Both the position numbers and the translations under genes were made by a program. Positions 34,551 through 43,471 of a stretch of 64,000 bases of DNA are shown here, one piece after another. Origin of the DNA: Bin5 sp022821545 (GTDB lineage: Bacteria > Chloroflexota > Anaerolineae > Caldilineales > Caldilineaceae). Under the pieces are notes generated by a model. The model did not search any database, was not told where the DNA came from, and worked only from the letters and a program-made list of their open reading frames with translations. The number at the start of each line of letters is the position of its first letter. Within the stretch, counting starts at the first letter, position 1. The stretch lies in the NCBI GenBank assembly GCA_963664085.2, contig CAXXLO010000002.1:3782001-3846000 (forward strand), read 5' to 3'.

Positions 34551-35624
34551 TCATGCTCTCCTCTTGCCGCGCAGCCCGTTACGCTCGATGTCCTCCTGCA
34601 CTGCGTCGGTATGCCAGCAGGCGGCGTAGTGGTTGTCTCCTACCCTTTCGAGGCCGGGTTCTTCAGCGCTGCAACGTTCGCTGGCGAATGGACAACGAGG
34701 GTGAAACTTGCAGCCCGTGGGCAAATTGATCAGGTCGGGCGGAGAACCCGGGATAGAAGAAAGCTCCTCGAAGCCCCCGGTCACAGTGGGCACGGCCCGG
34801 ATCAGCCCCAAAGAGTATGGATGGCGGGGACGATAGAAGATGTCCTTGACCGGGCCGAGCTCCACAACCTGCCCGGCGTACATTGTGGCAACCCTGTCTG
34901 CCAGTTCAGCCGCGATGGCAAGATCGTGGGAGATGAAGAGCATGGTAAAGTGCAGGTCTTCCTTCAACCTGCGGAGCAGATCGATGATCGTGCGCTGTGT
35001 GAGGATGTCCAGCGCGGTCGTCGGCTCGTCGAGGATCAGGATTTGGGGGTCAAGCAGAAGCGATATGGCCAGCAGCGTGCGCTGGCGCATGCCTCCGCTC
35101 AATTCGTGGGCGTAGGAGTCGATGACGCGGTCAGGGTCCAGTTGGACAAAGCGGAGCAGATCGAGAAATCGCTCTCGCACTTCTTCCCGATTGTTCCAGC
35201 GGTGGGCCTTGGCGGTATCCCACACCTGGTCCCACACTTTCAATACCGGATTGAAAGCGTTGAGAGCCGACTGAAATACCATGGCGCAGTCGCGCCAGCG
35301 GAACTCTCGCAAGGGTCCCTCAGCGAGGGACAGGATATCCAATTCGCGACCGTCGCGACGGTATATGATTTTGCCGGGACTGACCTGCGCGGTTTCGACC
35401 AAAAGCCTAACGATACCCAGCCCCAATGTAGTCTTGCCGGACCCACTCTCGCCGATCAGGGCCAGACTTTCGCCGGCTTGCAGATCGAGCGTCACGCCCC
35501 GGACCGCTTGAACGCTGCCCTTGCGTGTTCGATAGCTGACATGAACGTCCTGCAGACTCAGCGGGGGCTGGCTGCCGTTTTCTTCGACGTCCTGATGCCA
35601 GGAAAGGTCAGTGGATTGACTCAT
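34551..35624 (-). CDS. Oligopeptide ABC transporter ATP-binding protein, DppD/OppD type
   Basis: 357 residues. Walker A GESGSGKTT (near 56-64), signature ELSGGMRQRTLLA (near 171), Walker B LILDEPTTALD, H-loop ISHDLAIAAELADR. The C-terminal domain with CKFHPRCPFASERC closes the protein. It forms a heterodimer with the DppF-type subunit encoded next to it and powers the two permeases upstream. Confidence 0.94.
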   Translation of the reverse strand: MSQSTDLSWHQDVEENGSQPPLSLQDVHVSYRTRKGSVQAVRGVTLDLQAGESLALIGESGSGKTTLGLGIVRLLVETAQVSPGKIIYRRDGRELDILSLAEGPLREFRWRDCAMVFQSALNAFNPVLKVWDQVWDTAKAHRWNNREEVRERFLDLLRFVQLDPDRVIDSYAHELSGGMRQRTLLAISLLLDPQILILDEPTTALDILTQRTIIDLLRRLKEDLHFTMLFISHDLAIAAELADRVATMYAGQVVELGPVKDIFYRPRHPYSLGLIRAVPTVTGGFEELSSIPGSPPDLINLPTGCKFHPRCPFASERCSAEEPGLERVGDNHYAACWHTDAVQEDIERNGLRGKRRA

Positions 35625-35645
35625 TTGTATCCAGAAAACAGAATC

Positions 35646-36554
35646 CTACTCGCTCGCTCGCAGGCGAGGATTGAAAACGAGTTCAAGCGAACGGGTCATT
35701 GAAATGATTGCCAGCTGAAGAATCGCAATGGCGACGATCGGCGCCATGATGTACCAGACGCTGTCCTTGTAGAAGATCGCTCCCCGCACCCAAGCCAACT
35801 GAATCATCACGCTCCAGTTGCCTGCGCTGATTGGCACGAGGCCGAGGAAGACGAGTCCCGCCTGCTGGTAGACGGCAAAGGTCATGCCCAGCGCGAAACT
35901 GACGACAATATAGGGCATCATGTTCGGAACCAACTCCCGCAGCACGATGTGCCAGACGCCGAGATCAAGCGCTCTGGCCGCTTCGATAAAATCCCTCTGT
36001 TTTAGCGAGAGGGCCTGTGCCCGGAGGGCGCGCAAAAGGGTGGGCCAGTTCAGTAGACCCATCAGAATCCCCAGCAGGGTCAGGCTGTTAAGTGAAATGA
36101 AGGCTGCCAGGACAGCCAGAAGCGGGAATTGAGGAATCGTGAGTATGATGTCGGTCACCGCCATGATCGCGCTGTCCATCCAACCTCCGATGAACCCGCT
36201 GAGTGTGCCAAACACCACCGCGATTACCGTTGAAATAAGGGCAGCCAGAAAAGCAACGTAGATCACGTCCTTGCCGCCGTTGACGATCTGGGACCAGATG
36301 TCGCGGCCCTGATGATCGGTGCCCAATGGATGTTCAAGCGTCGGCGTGATATAGATCCTGTCGATCTTGGTCTTGGTATCCAGTTCGATAAACAATGGAC
36401 CTGCGTAGGAGAGCAGAATCATGAAGATCACGACGAGGAATCCGATAAACCCGACCCGATTATAGGCCAAGAGACGCACGAAGGTACGAAATCCCTTCCA
36501 CGCGCTGACGAGGATGCTATCGGTCTGCTGGCCTTCCATCACTTGCGCCGTCAT
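35646..36554 (-). CDS. Oligopeptide ABC transporter permease, DppC/OppC type
   Basis: 302 residues with a cytoplasmic N-terminal stretch, a first TM helix (FIGFLVVIFMILLSYAGPLFI), the periplasmic loop with HPLGTDHQGRDIWSQIVNGG typical of DppC, and five more helices. EAA motif: IEAARALDLGVWHIVLRELVPN (near 185-206). Encoded between the DppB- and DppD-type genes in the usual order. Confidence 0.94.
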   Translation of the reverse strand: MTAQVMEGQQTDSILVSAWKGFRTFVRLLAYNRVGFIGFLVVIFMILLSYAGPLFIELDTKTKIDRIYITPTLEHPLGTDHQGRDIWSQIVNGGKDVIYVAFLAALISTVIAVVFGTLSGFIGGWMDSAIMAVTDIILTIPQFPLLAVLAAFISLNSLTLLGILMGLLNWPTLLRALRAQALSLKQRDFIEAARALDLGVWHIVLRELVPNMMPYIVVSFALGMTFAVYQQAGLVFLGLVPISAGNWSVMIQLAWVRGAIFYKDSVWYIMAPIVAIAILQLAIISMTRSLELVFNPRLRASE

Positions 36555-36600
36555 CAGTCTGCTCCCGCGTTTTGCGTGCCTTCACACTCTTTGGTCAGGC

Positions 36601-37683
36601 TCAGTTGTCCTGAAGTTTGATGCGTGGGTCGAGCCAGCCATAGAGGACATCGGCAAAGAAGTTTGCGAATATAACTGAGAAGGTGATGATCAGGAAAATG
36701 CCCTGCATCAAAGTGTAGTCACGCTGGTTGATGGCCTGGCCCAACATGCGGCCGATACCGCCGTACTCAAAGATCTGCTCTACCAGCAGGGAACCGCCGA
36801 CGACAAAGCCAATGCGAATTGTGAGAATCGTGAAGAGGGGCAGGATTGCATTGCGGCCTACGTAGGCTGTAGTGATGCGCCACTCTTTCAACCCGCGCGC
36901 TTTGGCAATCGTCACATAGTCTTCGCCCAACGTGCTGATCGTGTTGCTCTTCATGCTGAGCATCCAAAACCCGACGCTTGTCAACACGTAGGTCGAGATT
37001 GGCAGGGCACCGTGGAAAAAGGCGTCGAGGAAGAACTCCAGATTGAACCCCGGCACCATGCCGGACGAATAGGCGCCACGCATCGCCGCGATCGGCAGGA
37101 TCTTCCACTGGACGCCTAACCAGACAACGATAAGGAGACCGATAAGAAAGTCAGGAACCGAACTGATCACGGAACTCAATACTGTCAGGCCGTGATCGAG
37201 ATAGCTATCGCGGCGGTAGGCCATAATGACGCCGAACAGAACGCCGATGGTGAAACTAATCAGAAGGCCCAGGCCAACACTAAACAGGGTCCAGGGGAGG
37301 AATCGCAAAATCACTTCGGTGACGGTCGTCCCTGGCGACAGGACAGACTGACCGAAGTTTCCCCTCGCCAGATTTTGCAGGTAGGAGAAATACTGGAGAA
37401 TGACCGGCTGTTCCAGGTCGATGGCAAACAGAGCGGCGGCCTGGTCCTTGGCTTCGTGAACAGGCAAGCCGTAGGTGACAACCAACTGGTTGACGTAGAT
37501 TTCAATCGGGTTGCCGGGCAGGAGGCGCACCAAGAAGAAGATAATGGTCGTTACAATGAAGATGGTGGCCAGCGCACGCAGGAACTTGCGGAAAAAGTAG
37601 GAACCCCAGATAGCGCCGAGGAGGGAGAGTGGGCTGTCGATGCGCCCGGTACTGACGTTGCTTACGTCAGCCGCTGTTGCCAT
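36601..37683 (-). CDS. Oligopeptide ABC transporter permease, DppB/OppB type
   Basis: 360 residues from the ATG at 37683; the frame is open further upstream but without conservation or a ribosome site. The DppB opening is FFRKFLRALATIFIVTTIIFFLVRLLPGNP. The EAA region is YVTIAKARGLKEWRITTAYVGRNAILP (near 265-290) and the C-terminus FANFFADVLYGWLDPRI is classic. First gene of the importer operon, so its promoter lies in 37684-38196. Confidence 0.94.
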   Translation of the reverse strand: MATAADVSNVSTGRIDSPLSLLGAIWGSYFFRKFLRALATIFIVTTIIFFLVRLLPGNPIEIYVNQLVVTYGLPVHEAKDQAAALFAIDLEQPVILQYFSYLQNLARGNFGQSVLSPGTTVTEVILRFLPWTLFSVGLGLLISFTIGVLFGVIMAYRRDSYLDHGLTVLSSVISSVPDFLIGLLIVVWLGVQWKILPIAAMRGAYSSGMVPGFNLEFFLDAFFHGALPISTYVLTSVGFWMLSMKSNTISTLGEDYVTIAKARGLKEWRITTAYVGRNAILPLFTILTIRIGFVVGGSLLVEQIFEYGGIGRMLGQAINQRDYTLMQGIFLIITFSVIFANFFADVLYGWLDPRIKLQDN

Positions 37684-38196
37684 ATCCGTTATTCCGATCC
37701 ACTTGTTGGACGACTTGGGGAATGCGTCCGGCCAAAATCGAGCAGGGGGCCTGCTACTTGCCAAGGCACGGTGTACACGCGACCAGCCTTTGGGGTTAAA
37801 GGCCTTAGCGGACAACTTTCGGCGTGAGTATAGCATACGCCACTTGCTATGCAAATTATCGGCCCTTGTACTAGAGCGGAGGGCGGTACATAGTTCAGCG
37901 AAAAGGTGTGTCGAAATCTTAACAGTATCTTACCAAAGTGGATCCCAACCGAATTCAAGCCAGTGCATTGGGTCTGCGCCCGGGAAAGATTCTCGCCTCT
38001 CCTCCCCTGACGCCATACGGAACAGGCAGATTGAAGCACAACGGCAATCCTATTCTCAAGGCGGGAGCATATTTGTTGCGTGAAGGGATTTCCAGAGCCA
38101 AGACGCGGACCTGCTGTCTTCAGGGTGTGCGCATCCCCGGCAATTCGCATACAATGAATGCAGGAAGACAGACCTTAGATCACGCGGAGAAGCCCG
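37684..38196. other. Divergent promoter region between importer and malic enzyme
   Basis: About 510 bases with no convincing gene. It must hold the start signals of the minus-strand importer and the plus-strand malic enzyme gene, whose ATG has GGAG nearby. Short open frames here lack ribosome sites and family motifs. Confidence 0.5.
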
Positions 38197-40467
38197 ATGA
38201 CGCTTACAAAGCAGGACGCACTTGACTACCATGCCAATGGCCGGCCAGGGAAGCTGAAAATCACGCCGACCAAGCCGATGGAGACGCAACTGGACCTATC
38301 ATTGGCATATTCTCCCGGCGTGGCGCACCCGGTACTGGAAATTGCAGCGAGACCGGAAGACGCGTTCGACTATACGTCACGGGGCAACCTGGTCGCGGTA
38401 ATCAGCAACGGCACCGCCATTCTCGGTCTGGGCAACCGGGGCGCGCTGGCTTCCAAACCGGTCATGGAAGGGAAGGCGGTCCTCTTCAAACGTTTCGCCG
38501 ACGTGGACGTTTTCGATATCGAGGTGGACACCGAGGATGCGGCGGAGATGGTGCGGTTTTGCGAACTGATCGCGCCGACATTTGGGGGAATCAACCTGGA
38601 AGACATCAAGGCGCCGGAGTGTTTCCTGATCGAGCAGACATTGCAGGCGCGCCTGGATATTCCAGTTTTTCATGACGACCAGCATGGGACGGCCATCATC
38701 TCCGGCGCAGGGTTGTTGAATGCCCTGGAGATCGCGGGCAAGCCCTTAGACGAAGCCCGAATTGTCATCAACGGCGCAGGCGCCTCGGCCATCGCCTGCG
38801 CAGACATTTATGTTGCGCTGGGGGCGGACAAGAGGAATATCGTCATGTGCGACAGCCGCGGCGTTATCCACCAGGGCCGCATGGAGAACATGAACGAGTG
38901 GAAAGAGGAGTACGCGAGCGACACGGACGCACGCACCTTGGGGGAAGCAATGTCGGGCGCCGACGTGTTGATCGGGCTATCGGTGGCGGGCGCAGTCTCG
39001 TCGGACATGGTTCGTTCGATGGCCGATAACCCGATAGTTTTCGCCATGGCCAATCCGGACCCGGAGATCCCCTACCCCGATGCGGTTGCCGCACGAAGCG
39101 ATACGGTCATCATGGGGACAGGACGAAGCGACTTTCCCAACCAGGTGAATAACGTACTTGGCTTCCCGTTCATCTTCCGCGGCGCGCTGGACGTAAGGGC
39201 GAAGGCCATAAATATGGAGATGAAGCTGGCCGCGGCGCGGGCGCTGGCCGACCTGGCCAAGGAGGATGTGCCAGACAGCGTTATGAAGGCCTACGGGCTG
39301 GACGTTCTTCAGTTCGGACCGGAGTATATCATCCCCAAGCCGCTGGACAGCCGGGTGTTGATGTGGGTCGCGCCGGCCGTGGCGAGGGCGGCGATAGAGA
39401 CCGGCGTGGCGCGCCGCGAAATCGACCTGGACGCCTACCTGGACGAACTGGCGTTGCGCATTGGCAAGGGCGTGCAGGTCATGCGCACGCAGCAGAGCAA
39501 GGCCAGACAGAATCCGAAACGGGTTGTATTCGGAGAGGGCGAGCATCCCAAGATAGTGCGGGCAGCCTATGCAGTCGAGTCGGAGGGAATTGGCACGCCG
39601 GTCCTGCTCGGTAATCCTGAAGTGATCCGCATTCGCTGCGAAGAACTGGGGCTGGACTACCGGCCGACTGTAATCAATCCAAACCAGGACCCGAAGTATC
39701 GGGACTATGCGGCCGCCTTCTATCACGAGCGCCAGCGCAAAGGGGTGACCCTGGCGAGGGCAAATGAACTGATGCGCCAGTCCAACTTTTTTGGGCCGGC
39801 GATGGTGCTGAACGGGGACGCCGGCGCTTTTATCTCGGGCCTTACCTACAACTATCCCGACGTCCTGCGTCCGGCCCTGCAGATCGTGGGGACAGCGCCG
39901 GAGCGCGGCGTTCTCAGCGGCGTCTACCTGATGATCGTGCGGGATCGCATCTACTTTTTCAGCGATGCGACGGTGAACATCGACCCAGACGCCGAGACTT
40001 TGGCGGCCATTGCCATCAACGCCGCGGAAGTGGCGCGGCAATTTGACGTCGAGCCGCGGGTGGCCATGCTGAGCTTTTCCAACTTCGGCAGCACGCGTCA
40101 CCCTCAGGTCGATAAAGTGCAGCGTGCGACCGAACTGGTCAAGTCCCAGCAGCCCGGCCTGCAGATCGACGGCGAAATGCAGGCAGACGTGGCGGTGGTG
40201 CCGGACCTGATGCGCCGCCACTATCCATTCAGCGCGATTGAGGATGCCAACGTGTTGGTCTTCCCGGAACTGGCGTCGGCCAATACGGCCTACAAGCTGC
40301 TGCACCGTTTGGGCGGCGCCGAAGCGATCGGTCCCATCCTGGTGGGGATGGGCAAGCCGATCCATGTATTGGAGACCGGCGCCGAGGTTGTGGACATCGT
40401 TAACGTCGCCATCCTGGCGGTTGTGGATGCCCAGTTCCAGGAGGAGGGGGTCCGAAGCGGGAACTGA
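38197..40467 (+). CDS. maeB: NADP-dependent malic enzyme with C-terminal phosphotransacetylase-like domain
   Basis: 756 residues, the usual MaeB size. Malic enzyme part (about 1-425): LDLSLAYSPGVAHPVLEIA, FKRFADVDVFDIEVDT, VFHDDQHGTAIISGAGLLNAL (near 165-185) and the NAD(P) loop VINGAGASAIACADIYVALG. Phosphotransacetylase-like part (about 430-756): VVFGEGEHPKIVRAA, NPEVIRIRCEELGL and LGGAEAIGPILVGMGKPIHVL. In known MaeB proteins the second domain is not catalytic but binds acetyl-CoA as an inhibitor. The reaction is malate to pyruvate and CO2 with NADPH. Confidence 0.94.
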   Translation: MTLTKQDALDYHANGRPGKLKITPTKPMETQLDLSLAYSPGVAHPVLEIAARPEDAFDYTSRGNLVAVISNGTAILGLGNRGALASKPVMEGKAVLFKRFADVDVFDIEVDTEDAAEMVRFCELIAPTFGGINLEDIKAPECFLIEQTLQARLDIPVFHDDQHGTAIISGAGLLNALEIAGKPLDEARIVINGAGASAIACADIYVALGADKRNIVMCDSRGVIHQGRMENMNEWKEEYASDTDARTLGEAMSGADVLIGLSVAGAVSSDMVRSMADNPIVFAMANPDPEIPYPDAVAARSDTVIMGTGRSDFPNQVNNVLGFPFIFRGALDVRAKAINMEMKLAAARALADLAKEDVPDSVMKAYGLDVLQFGPEYIIPKPLDSRVLMWVAPAVARAAIETGVARREIDLDAYLDELALRIGKGVQVMRTQQSKARQNPKRVVFGEGEHPKIVRAAYAVESEGIGTPVLLGNPEVIRIRCEELGLDYRPTVINPNQDPKYRDYAAAFYHERQRKGVTLARANELMRQSNFFGPAMVLNGDAGAFISGLTYNYPDVLRPALQIVGTAPERGVLSGVYLMIVRDRIYFFSDATVNIDPDAETLAAIAINAAEVARQFDVEPRVAMLSFSNFGSTRHPQVDKVQRATELVKSQQPGLQIDGEMQADVAVVPDLMRRHYPFSAIEDANVLVFPELASANTAYKLLHRLGGAEAIGPILVGMGKPIHVLETGAEVVDIVNVAILAVVDAQFQEEGVRSGN

Positions 40468-40504
40468 GAAACGAGGTTTTCGTTACAGTTCCCGCCCCCG
40501 ATTT

Positions 40505-40837
40505 TTACGTAGTCCAGCTCTGATCACAGTTTGAAACGGTATACACGACGACCTCGGCCGCAGCCTCTACCTGCGGCCAGACCTCCTGGTGGATGTCGCG
40601 GGCCACCCACTCCTGGCGCAGCGCTTCGCTCTCCCAGAACGAGATGACCTCGTGGGAAAAGGGCGGTCGGACCGCCCCCATTGCCTCAAGCTGATCCTGC
40701 GGAAAGGGCGTCATCATGGTCGCGCTGATGAAGCCCGGCTGTTGTTGCATCGCCTCCATCCAAACATCCGCAATCACTTTTTCAAGAGCGGCATCGTTGC
40801 CGTCTTTGGCATTGAAATAGACGTCGAGTGCTATCAT
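40505..40837 (-). CDS. Antibiotic biosynthesis monooxygenase (ABM) domain protein
   Basis: 110 residues, a ferredoxin-like dimeric alpha/beta-barrel fold. The pattern VYFNAKDGNDAALEKVIADVW...QPGFISATMM...EVISFWESEALRQEWVA is that of ABM/quinol-monooxygenase-like proteins, with the conserved W-E segment. Such proteins oxidise quinols or degrade heme, and many have no known role. Convergent with the malic enzyme gene, 37 bases apart. Confidence 0.75.
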   Translation of the reverse strand: MIALDVYFNAKDGNDAALEKVIADVWMEAMQQQPGFISATMMTPFPQDQLEAMGAVRPPFSHEVISFWESEALRQEWVARDIHQEVWPQVEAAAEVVVYTVSNCDQSWTT

Positions 40838-41233
40838 TCCTTTGCGTCTCCCTGTTCTGCTGAATCTCGTGTTGGCTCTTCCAGACTAACCTAGCCCAGT
40901 GGCCGCGATTCGTCAATTTGCGCTTCGCCAAATGGCCGAGGATGGCGTCGGCTCAGCGCAAACTCCGTGACCCACGTGTGACGCCTTTCGTGTTGAAAGC
41001 GTCTCTTGCGCGAACCACTTTCAATCGTCGACAACTACCTTCAGCAATCGCCAGGGCTCGTTGACATTTTCAAGGTGTGTCGAGAAGGCAAGCTCTTCCG
41101 GCTGCGTTCGATGAAAAGGCGGGGTTTCAAAACGGGCTGAAGAGACACTGTTTCAGGGTAACTGCACGAAAAGCCGGGCTGGACGCTCCCTGAACACAAG
41201 TCGGACGCTCGTACGGGAACTCGTAGGGAACAG

Positions 41234-41257
41234 GTAAACGCTCGTACGAGCGTTTAC
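41234..41257. repeat. 24-bp perfect palindrome
   Basis: Each half reads GTAAACGCTCGT and its exact complement follows with no loop. The dyad axis lies between 41245 and 41246. A shorter relative, GACGCTCGTACGGGAAC, occurs upstream near 41200-41218. A gapless palindrome of this length is a likely binding site for a dimeric protein. Confidence 0.85.
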
Positions 41258-41290
41258 GAGAGATCCACGAGCGTTTACGAGCGTTTGCGT
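41246..41290 (+). repeat. Direct repeats of ACGAGCGTTTACGAG
   Basis: The 15-bp unit ACGAGCGTTTACGAG occurs at 41246-41260 and again exactly at 41267-41281, the second followed by a further degraded unit CGTTTGCGTG. The first copy overlaps the right half of the palindrome. The arrangement recalls iterons, but only two and a half units exist. Confidence 0.75.
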
Positions 41291-41319
41291 GAAAAAATTT
41301 TTAAGAGACAGAACAGCGC

Positions 41320-41352
41320 TTATCCACAATAATATAATAATTATATGATAAT
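41320..41352 (+). other. Consensus DnaA box next to an AT-rich tract
   Basis: TTATCCACA at 41320-41328 is an exact match to the E. coli high-affinity DnaA box. It is followed immediately by about 24 bases with only one G (ATAATATAATAATTATATGA type). Only one clear box was found, whereas chromosomal origins normally have several. Confidence 0.45.
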
Positions 41353-41588
41353 CAGAAACTCATGTGCGTTCAATTTGAAACCAAGAGTTTTCGCGCGGGC
41401 TGTGGCCTGACATCGCAGACGTCTCACTCGCTCCATTGCTACTCGCAAGCTCGTGGACCCGTTTGGGATCTACATGAGAAACGATAGGGCGCTGGGCCGC
41501 TGGCGGACGGCCAGGTATCGTCTGCTCCCCCACTTCCCCGCTTTCGATTGCGCCGATCTTGCCTGCTTCATTGAAATGTCAACGACTC

Positions 41589-42476
41589 CTAAAACGTGCG
41601 TCTTCCAGCAACCTTAACGCGCACTCGGTAGAGCGACGTGCTGGCGGTTACAAACAGGCTTTTCAAGTCGTCGTCGCCCCAACAGAAGTTTGCGCAACCC
41701 TGAGGCATCTTGATAACGCCGAGACAGGCGGCGTCCGGGTCAAAAACGTGGATTCCCCCCGGCCCTGTTACAAAGAGGTTGCCCTGGCTGTCGACCTTCA
41801 TGCCATCGGGCGCGCCATCCCGGCCTCCTGTGACCTCGGCCCAGACGCGGCCGTTTTCGAGTACACCTTCACCGTTCACATCGAAGACGCGTATATGCGC
41901 CCGCATCGTGTCGTTGATGAAGAGTTGCGACTCGTCGAGTGAGAAACAGAGGCCGTTGGGCTGGTCGAAATCGTCGACGAGCAGTGTCAGTTCGCGGCTG
42001 TCCGGGGCGAGCCGGTAAACGCCCTGAAAGGAAAGTTGCTGCTCACGCGGCCGGCCGAAGTACTCCATGCGGCCGAAGCCGGGATCGGTGAAGTAGATAG
42101 AGCCGTCGCTCTTGACGACTATATCGTTGGGGCTGTTGAGCTCCTTGTCACCGTAGTGCGTTGCCAGTGCCGTCACAGAGCCGTCACTCTCCGTGCGGGT
42201 CACCCGGCTGGTGGCGTGTTCGCAGGTCACGACTCGTCCTTCTCCGTCGTAGGTATTGCCGTTGGCCATGTTGCTGGGCTGGCGCCAGGTTTCGATGCTG
42301 CCGTCGGGCCGCCAGCGCCGCATGATGTTGCCGGGTATATCGCTGAAGATCAAATGCTTCTCCACGTGGTTCCAGATCGGCCCCTCGGTGAATTCAAAGC
42401 CGCTGCCGACCTCTTCGATTTCGACATCGTCGCCGACTACGGCGCGGAATTTCTCGTCGCGGATTTCTACGTTCAT
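41589..42476 (-). CDS. SMP-30/gluconolactonase/LRE-family protein
   Basis: 295 residues, six-bladed propeller. Metal-ligand regions are visible: FEFTEGPIWNHVEKHLIFSDI (Glu near 31), NSPNDIVVKSDGSIYFTDPGFG (Asn and Asp near 117), DDFDQPNGLCFSLDESQLFIND (Asn near 170) and GAPDGMKVDSQGNLFVTGPGG (Asp near 224). Family members hydrolyse sugar lactones such as gluconolactone, which fits the sugar-oxidising genes in the window. A second member lies at 51840-52820. Confidence 0.92.
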   Translation of the reverse strand: MNVEIRDEKFRAVVGDDVEIEEVGSGFEFTEGPIWNHVEKHLIFSDIPGNIMRRWRPDGSIETWRQPSNMANGNTYDGEGRVVTCEHATSRVTRTESDGSVTALATHYGDKELNSPNDIVVKSDGSIYFTDPGFGRMEYFGRPREQQLSFQGVYRLAPDSRELTLLVDDFDQPNGLCFSLDESQLFINDTMRAHIRVFDVNGEGVLENGRVWAEVTGGRDGAPDGMKVDSQGNLFVTGPGGIHVFDPDAACLGVIKMPQGCANFCWGDDDLKSLFVTASTSLYRVRVKVAGRRTF

Positions 42477-42605
42477 TGTGTCCTCCGGCGATGTTGGGTT
42501 AGAGTGAGTTCTTTGTCTCTGTCTTAGTCGAGATGGTCAACACAGGTCCTTATGAGGTAGTCAAAAGAAGGGAATTATATACAATAGTAACCATAGGGAT
42601 GGAGC

Positions 42606-42779
42606 CTAAGCCCCGTCCCCCTTGAGATACCGCCAGTCGTCAGGCTGCTTCGGCGGCGTGTTCAGAATCGCCTTCGCGATATTCTCAGGCGTATCAGGAA
42701 TTTTAGGCGGCAGCTTGTCGTATCTGGACGGGCGACCTCACTTGCGCTTCCCCTGCTTCGACTTCGCCTTCTTACTCAT
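42606..42779 (-). pseudogene. Small basic protein gene interrupted by in-frame TGA
   Basis: The frame starts at the ATG at 42779, which overlaps the upstream lipoprotein stop by eight bases (ATGAGTAA). It codes MSKKAKSKQGKRK, then TGA (42738-42740), then continues GRPSRYDKLPPKIPDTPENI and on to DDWRYLKGDGA before TAG. KIPDTPENIAKAIL followed by a KxPxxWxYL end is a pattern I associate with short conserved proteins in Chloroflexi, of unknown function. A CGA-to-TGA change would explain the stop. Without it the product would be 57 residues, basic and probably nucleic-acid binding. Confidence 0.6.
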
Positions 42780-43263
42780 TTTGTCCCTCCTTATACTCTT
42801 CTTCCTCGTACCATCCCGAAGCGAAAACCAAATCATCTTGTCGGATAGCCCAGGTATGTTTCTGATGAAGGTTGTTCGTTACCGGATTCTCCCAAACGTA
42901 GTGTACCCATTTCCCGTTCTCGTCGGCTGACACTAGCTCTATCCCGTGAGCGTATCCAGTAACATCTACGTTTCCCCTTATGTAATACCCAATATAATCT
43001 GGATCTGGAGCGGTGATGAGTCGGCCGGTTTCTACGTCAATGATAAGAATGTACCATTGATCAATCATATTCTCTTCTAGGGCAAAATACTCGATAGTCT
43101 TCTCTCGCCCATTTTCGACATAGAATCTGACGGCAGAATCGACGAACCCGATTGTATACGATTCTGGATCCGGCATGATACGGGCGTCAACGTTCTCTTC
43201 TGGACTGGCAGGAATAGCGACACAACCCGATAAGAGCAGAGCGCAAATAATCAGTCTAAACAT
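42772..43263 (-). CDS. Lipoprotein with a cache-like sensory domain
   Basis: 163 residues. Signal peptide with lipobox (ALLLSGC, Cys near 14). The rest looks like a single Cache/PAS-type extracellular domain: helix SYTIGFVDSAVRFYVENGREKTIEYF, strand QWYILIIDVETGRLITAP, then GIELVSADENGKWVHYVWENP and KHTWAIRQDDLVFASGWYE. The last block is the small-molecule cache signature seen in receptors and cyclases, here not attached to any signalling domain. It could be a free ligand-binding protein. AGGAGG lies before the ATG. Confidence 0.75.
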   Translation of the reverse strand: MFRLIICALLLSGCVAIPASPEENVDARIMPDPESYTIGFVDSAVRFYVENGREKTIEYFALEENMIDQWYILIIDVETGRLITAPDPDYIGYYIRGNVDVTGYAHGIELVSADENGKWVHYVWENPVTNNLHQKHTWAIRQDDLVFASGWYEEEEYKEGQNE

Positions 43264-43366
43264 GATGATCCTCCTGAGCTAATGTATATGGTTGGCCCCA
43301 ATCGTTAGATCACGAAATGAGAATAATAAGGTGTATTTAGGCGAATGCGGGCGGCGTGGGCTGTTA

Positions 43367-43471
43367 GATAAGACCCTGCAGTGCGGCTTGGAAGAAGTCG
43401 ATTGCCCGCGACAGCTCGCCGCTCTGTTCTGCCGCCCTTGGCGCGCTGCCATGCGCAGCCCCGACCTCGCA
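43367..43471 (-). other. Open 35-codon extension beyond the methyltransferase stop
   Basis: Right after the TGA of the methyltransferase-nuclease gene, the same frame stays open for 35 codons to TAA (43364-43366). It encodes an Ala-rich stretch with AEQSGELSRAIDFFQAAL, which looks like a protein helix, similar in style to the tails of chemotaxis receptors. It could be a lost C-terminal extension or the remnant of another gene; chance cannot be excluded. Confidence 0.3.

Larger units (their letters stand above)
40838..41588. other. Long gene-free region with origin-like sequence features
   Basis: About 750 bases without a credible gene, between two minus-strand genes. The central part, 41210-41365, is unlike its surroundings: a long perfect palindrome, direct repeats, an A/T run (41292-41302), a consensus DnaA box and about 25 bases of almost pure A/T. 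The outer parts show nothing recognisable. Confidence 0.6.

Noticed and set aside
38977..40365. Long 462-residue open frame opposite the malic enzyme
   Set aside because: Antisense shadow of a high-GC gene; rich in His/Arg as expected from the complement and without motifs.
40838..41588. CRISPR array
   Set aside because: The repeats at 41246-41290 are only two and a half units of 15 bp without regular spacers, and no cas gene is near. No other array-like pattern was seen in the window.
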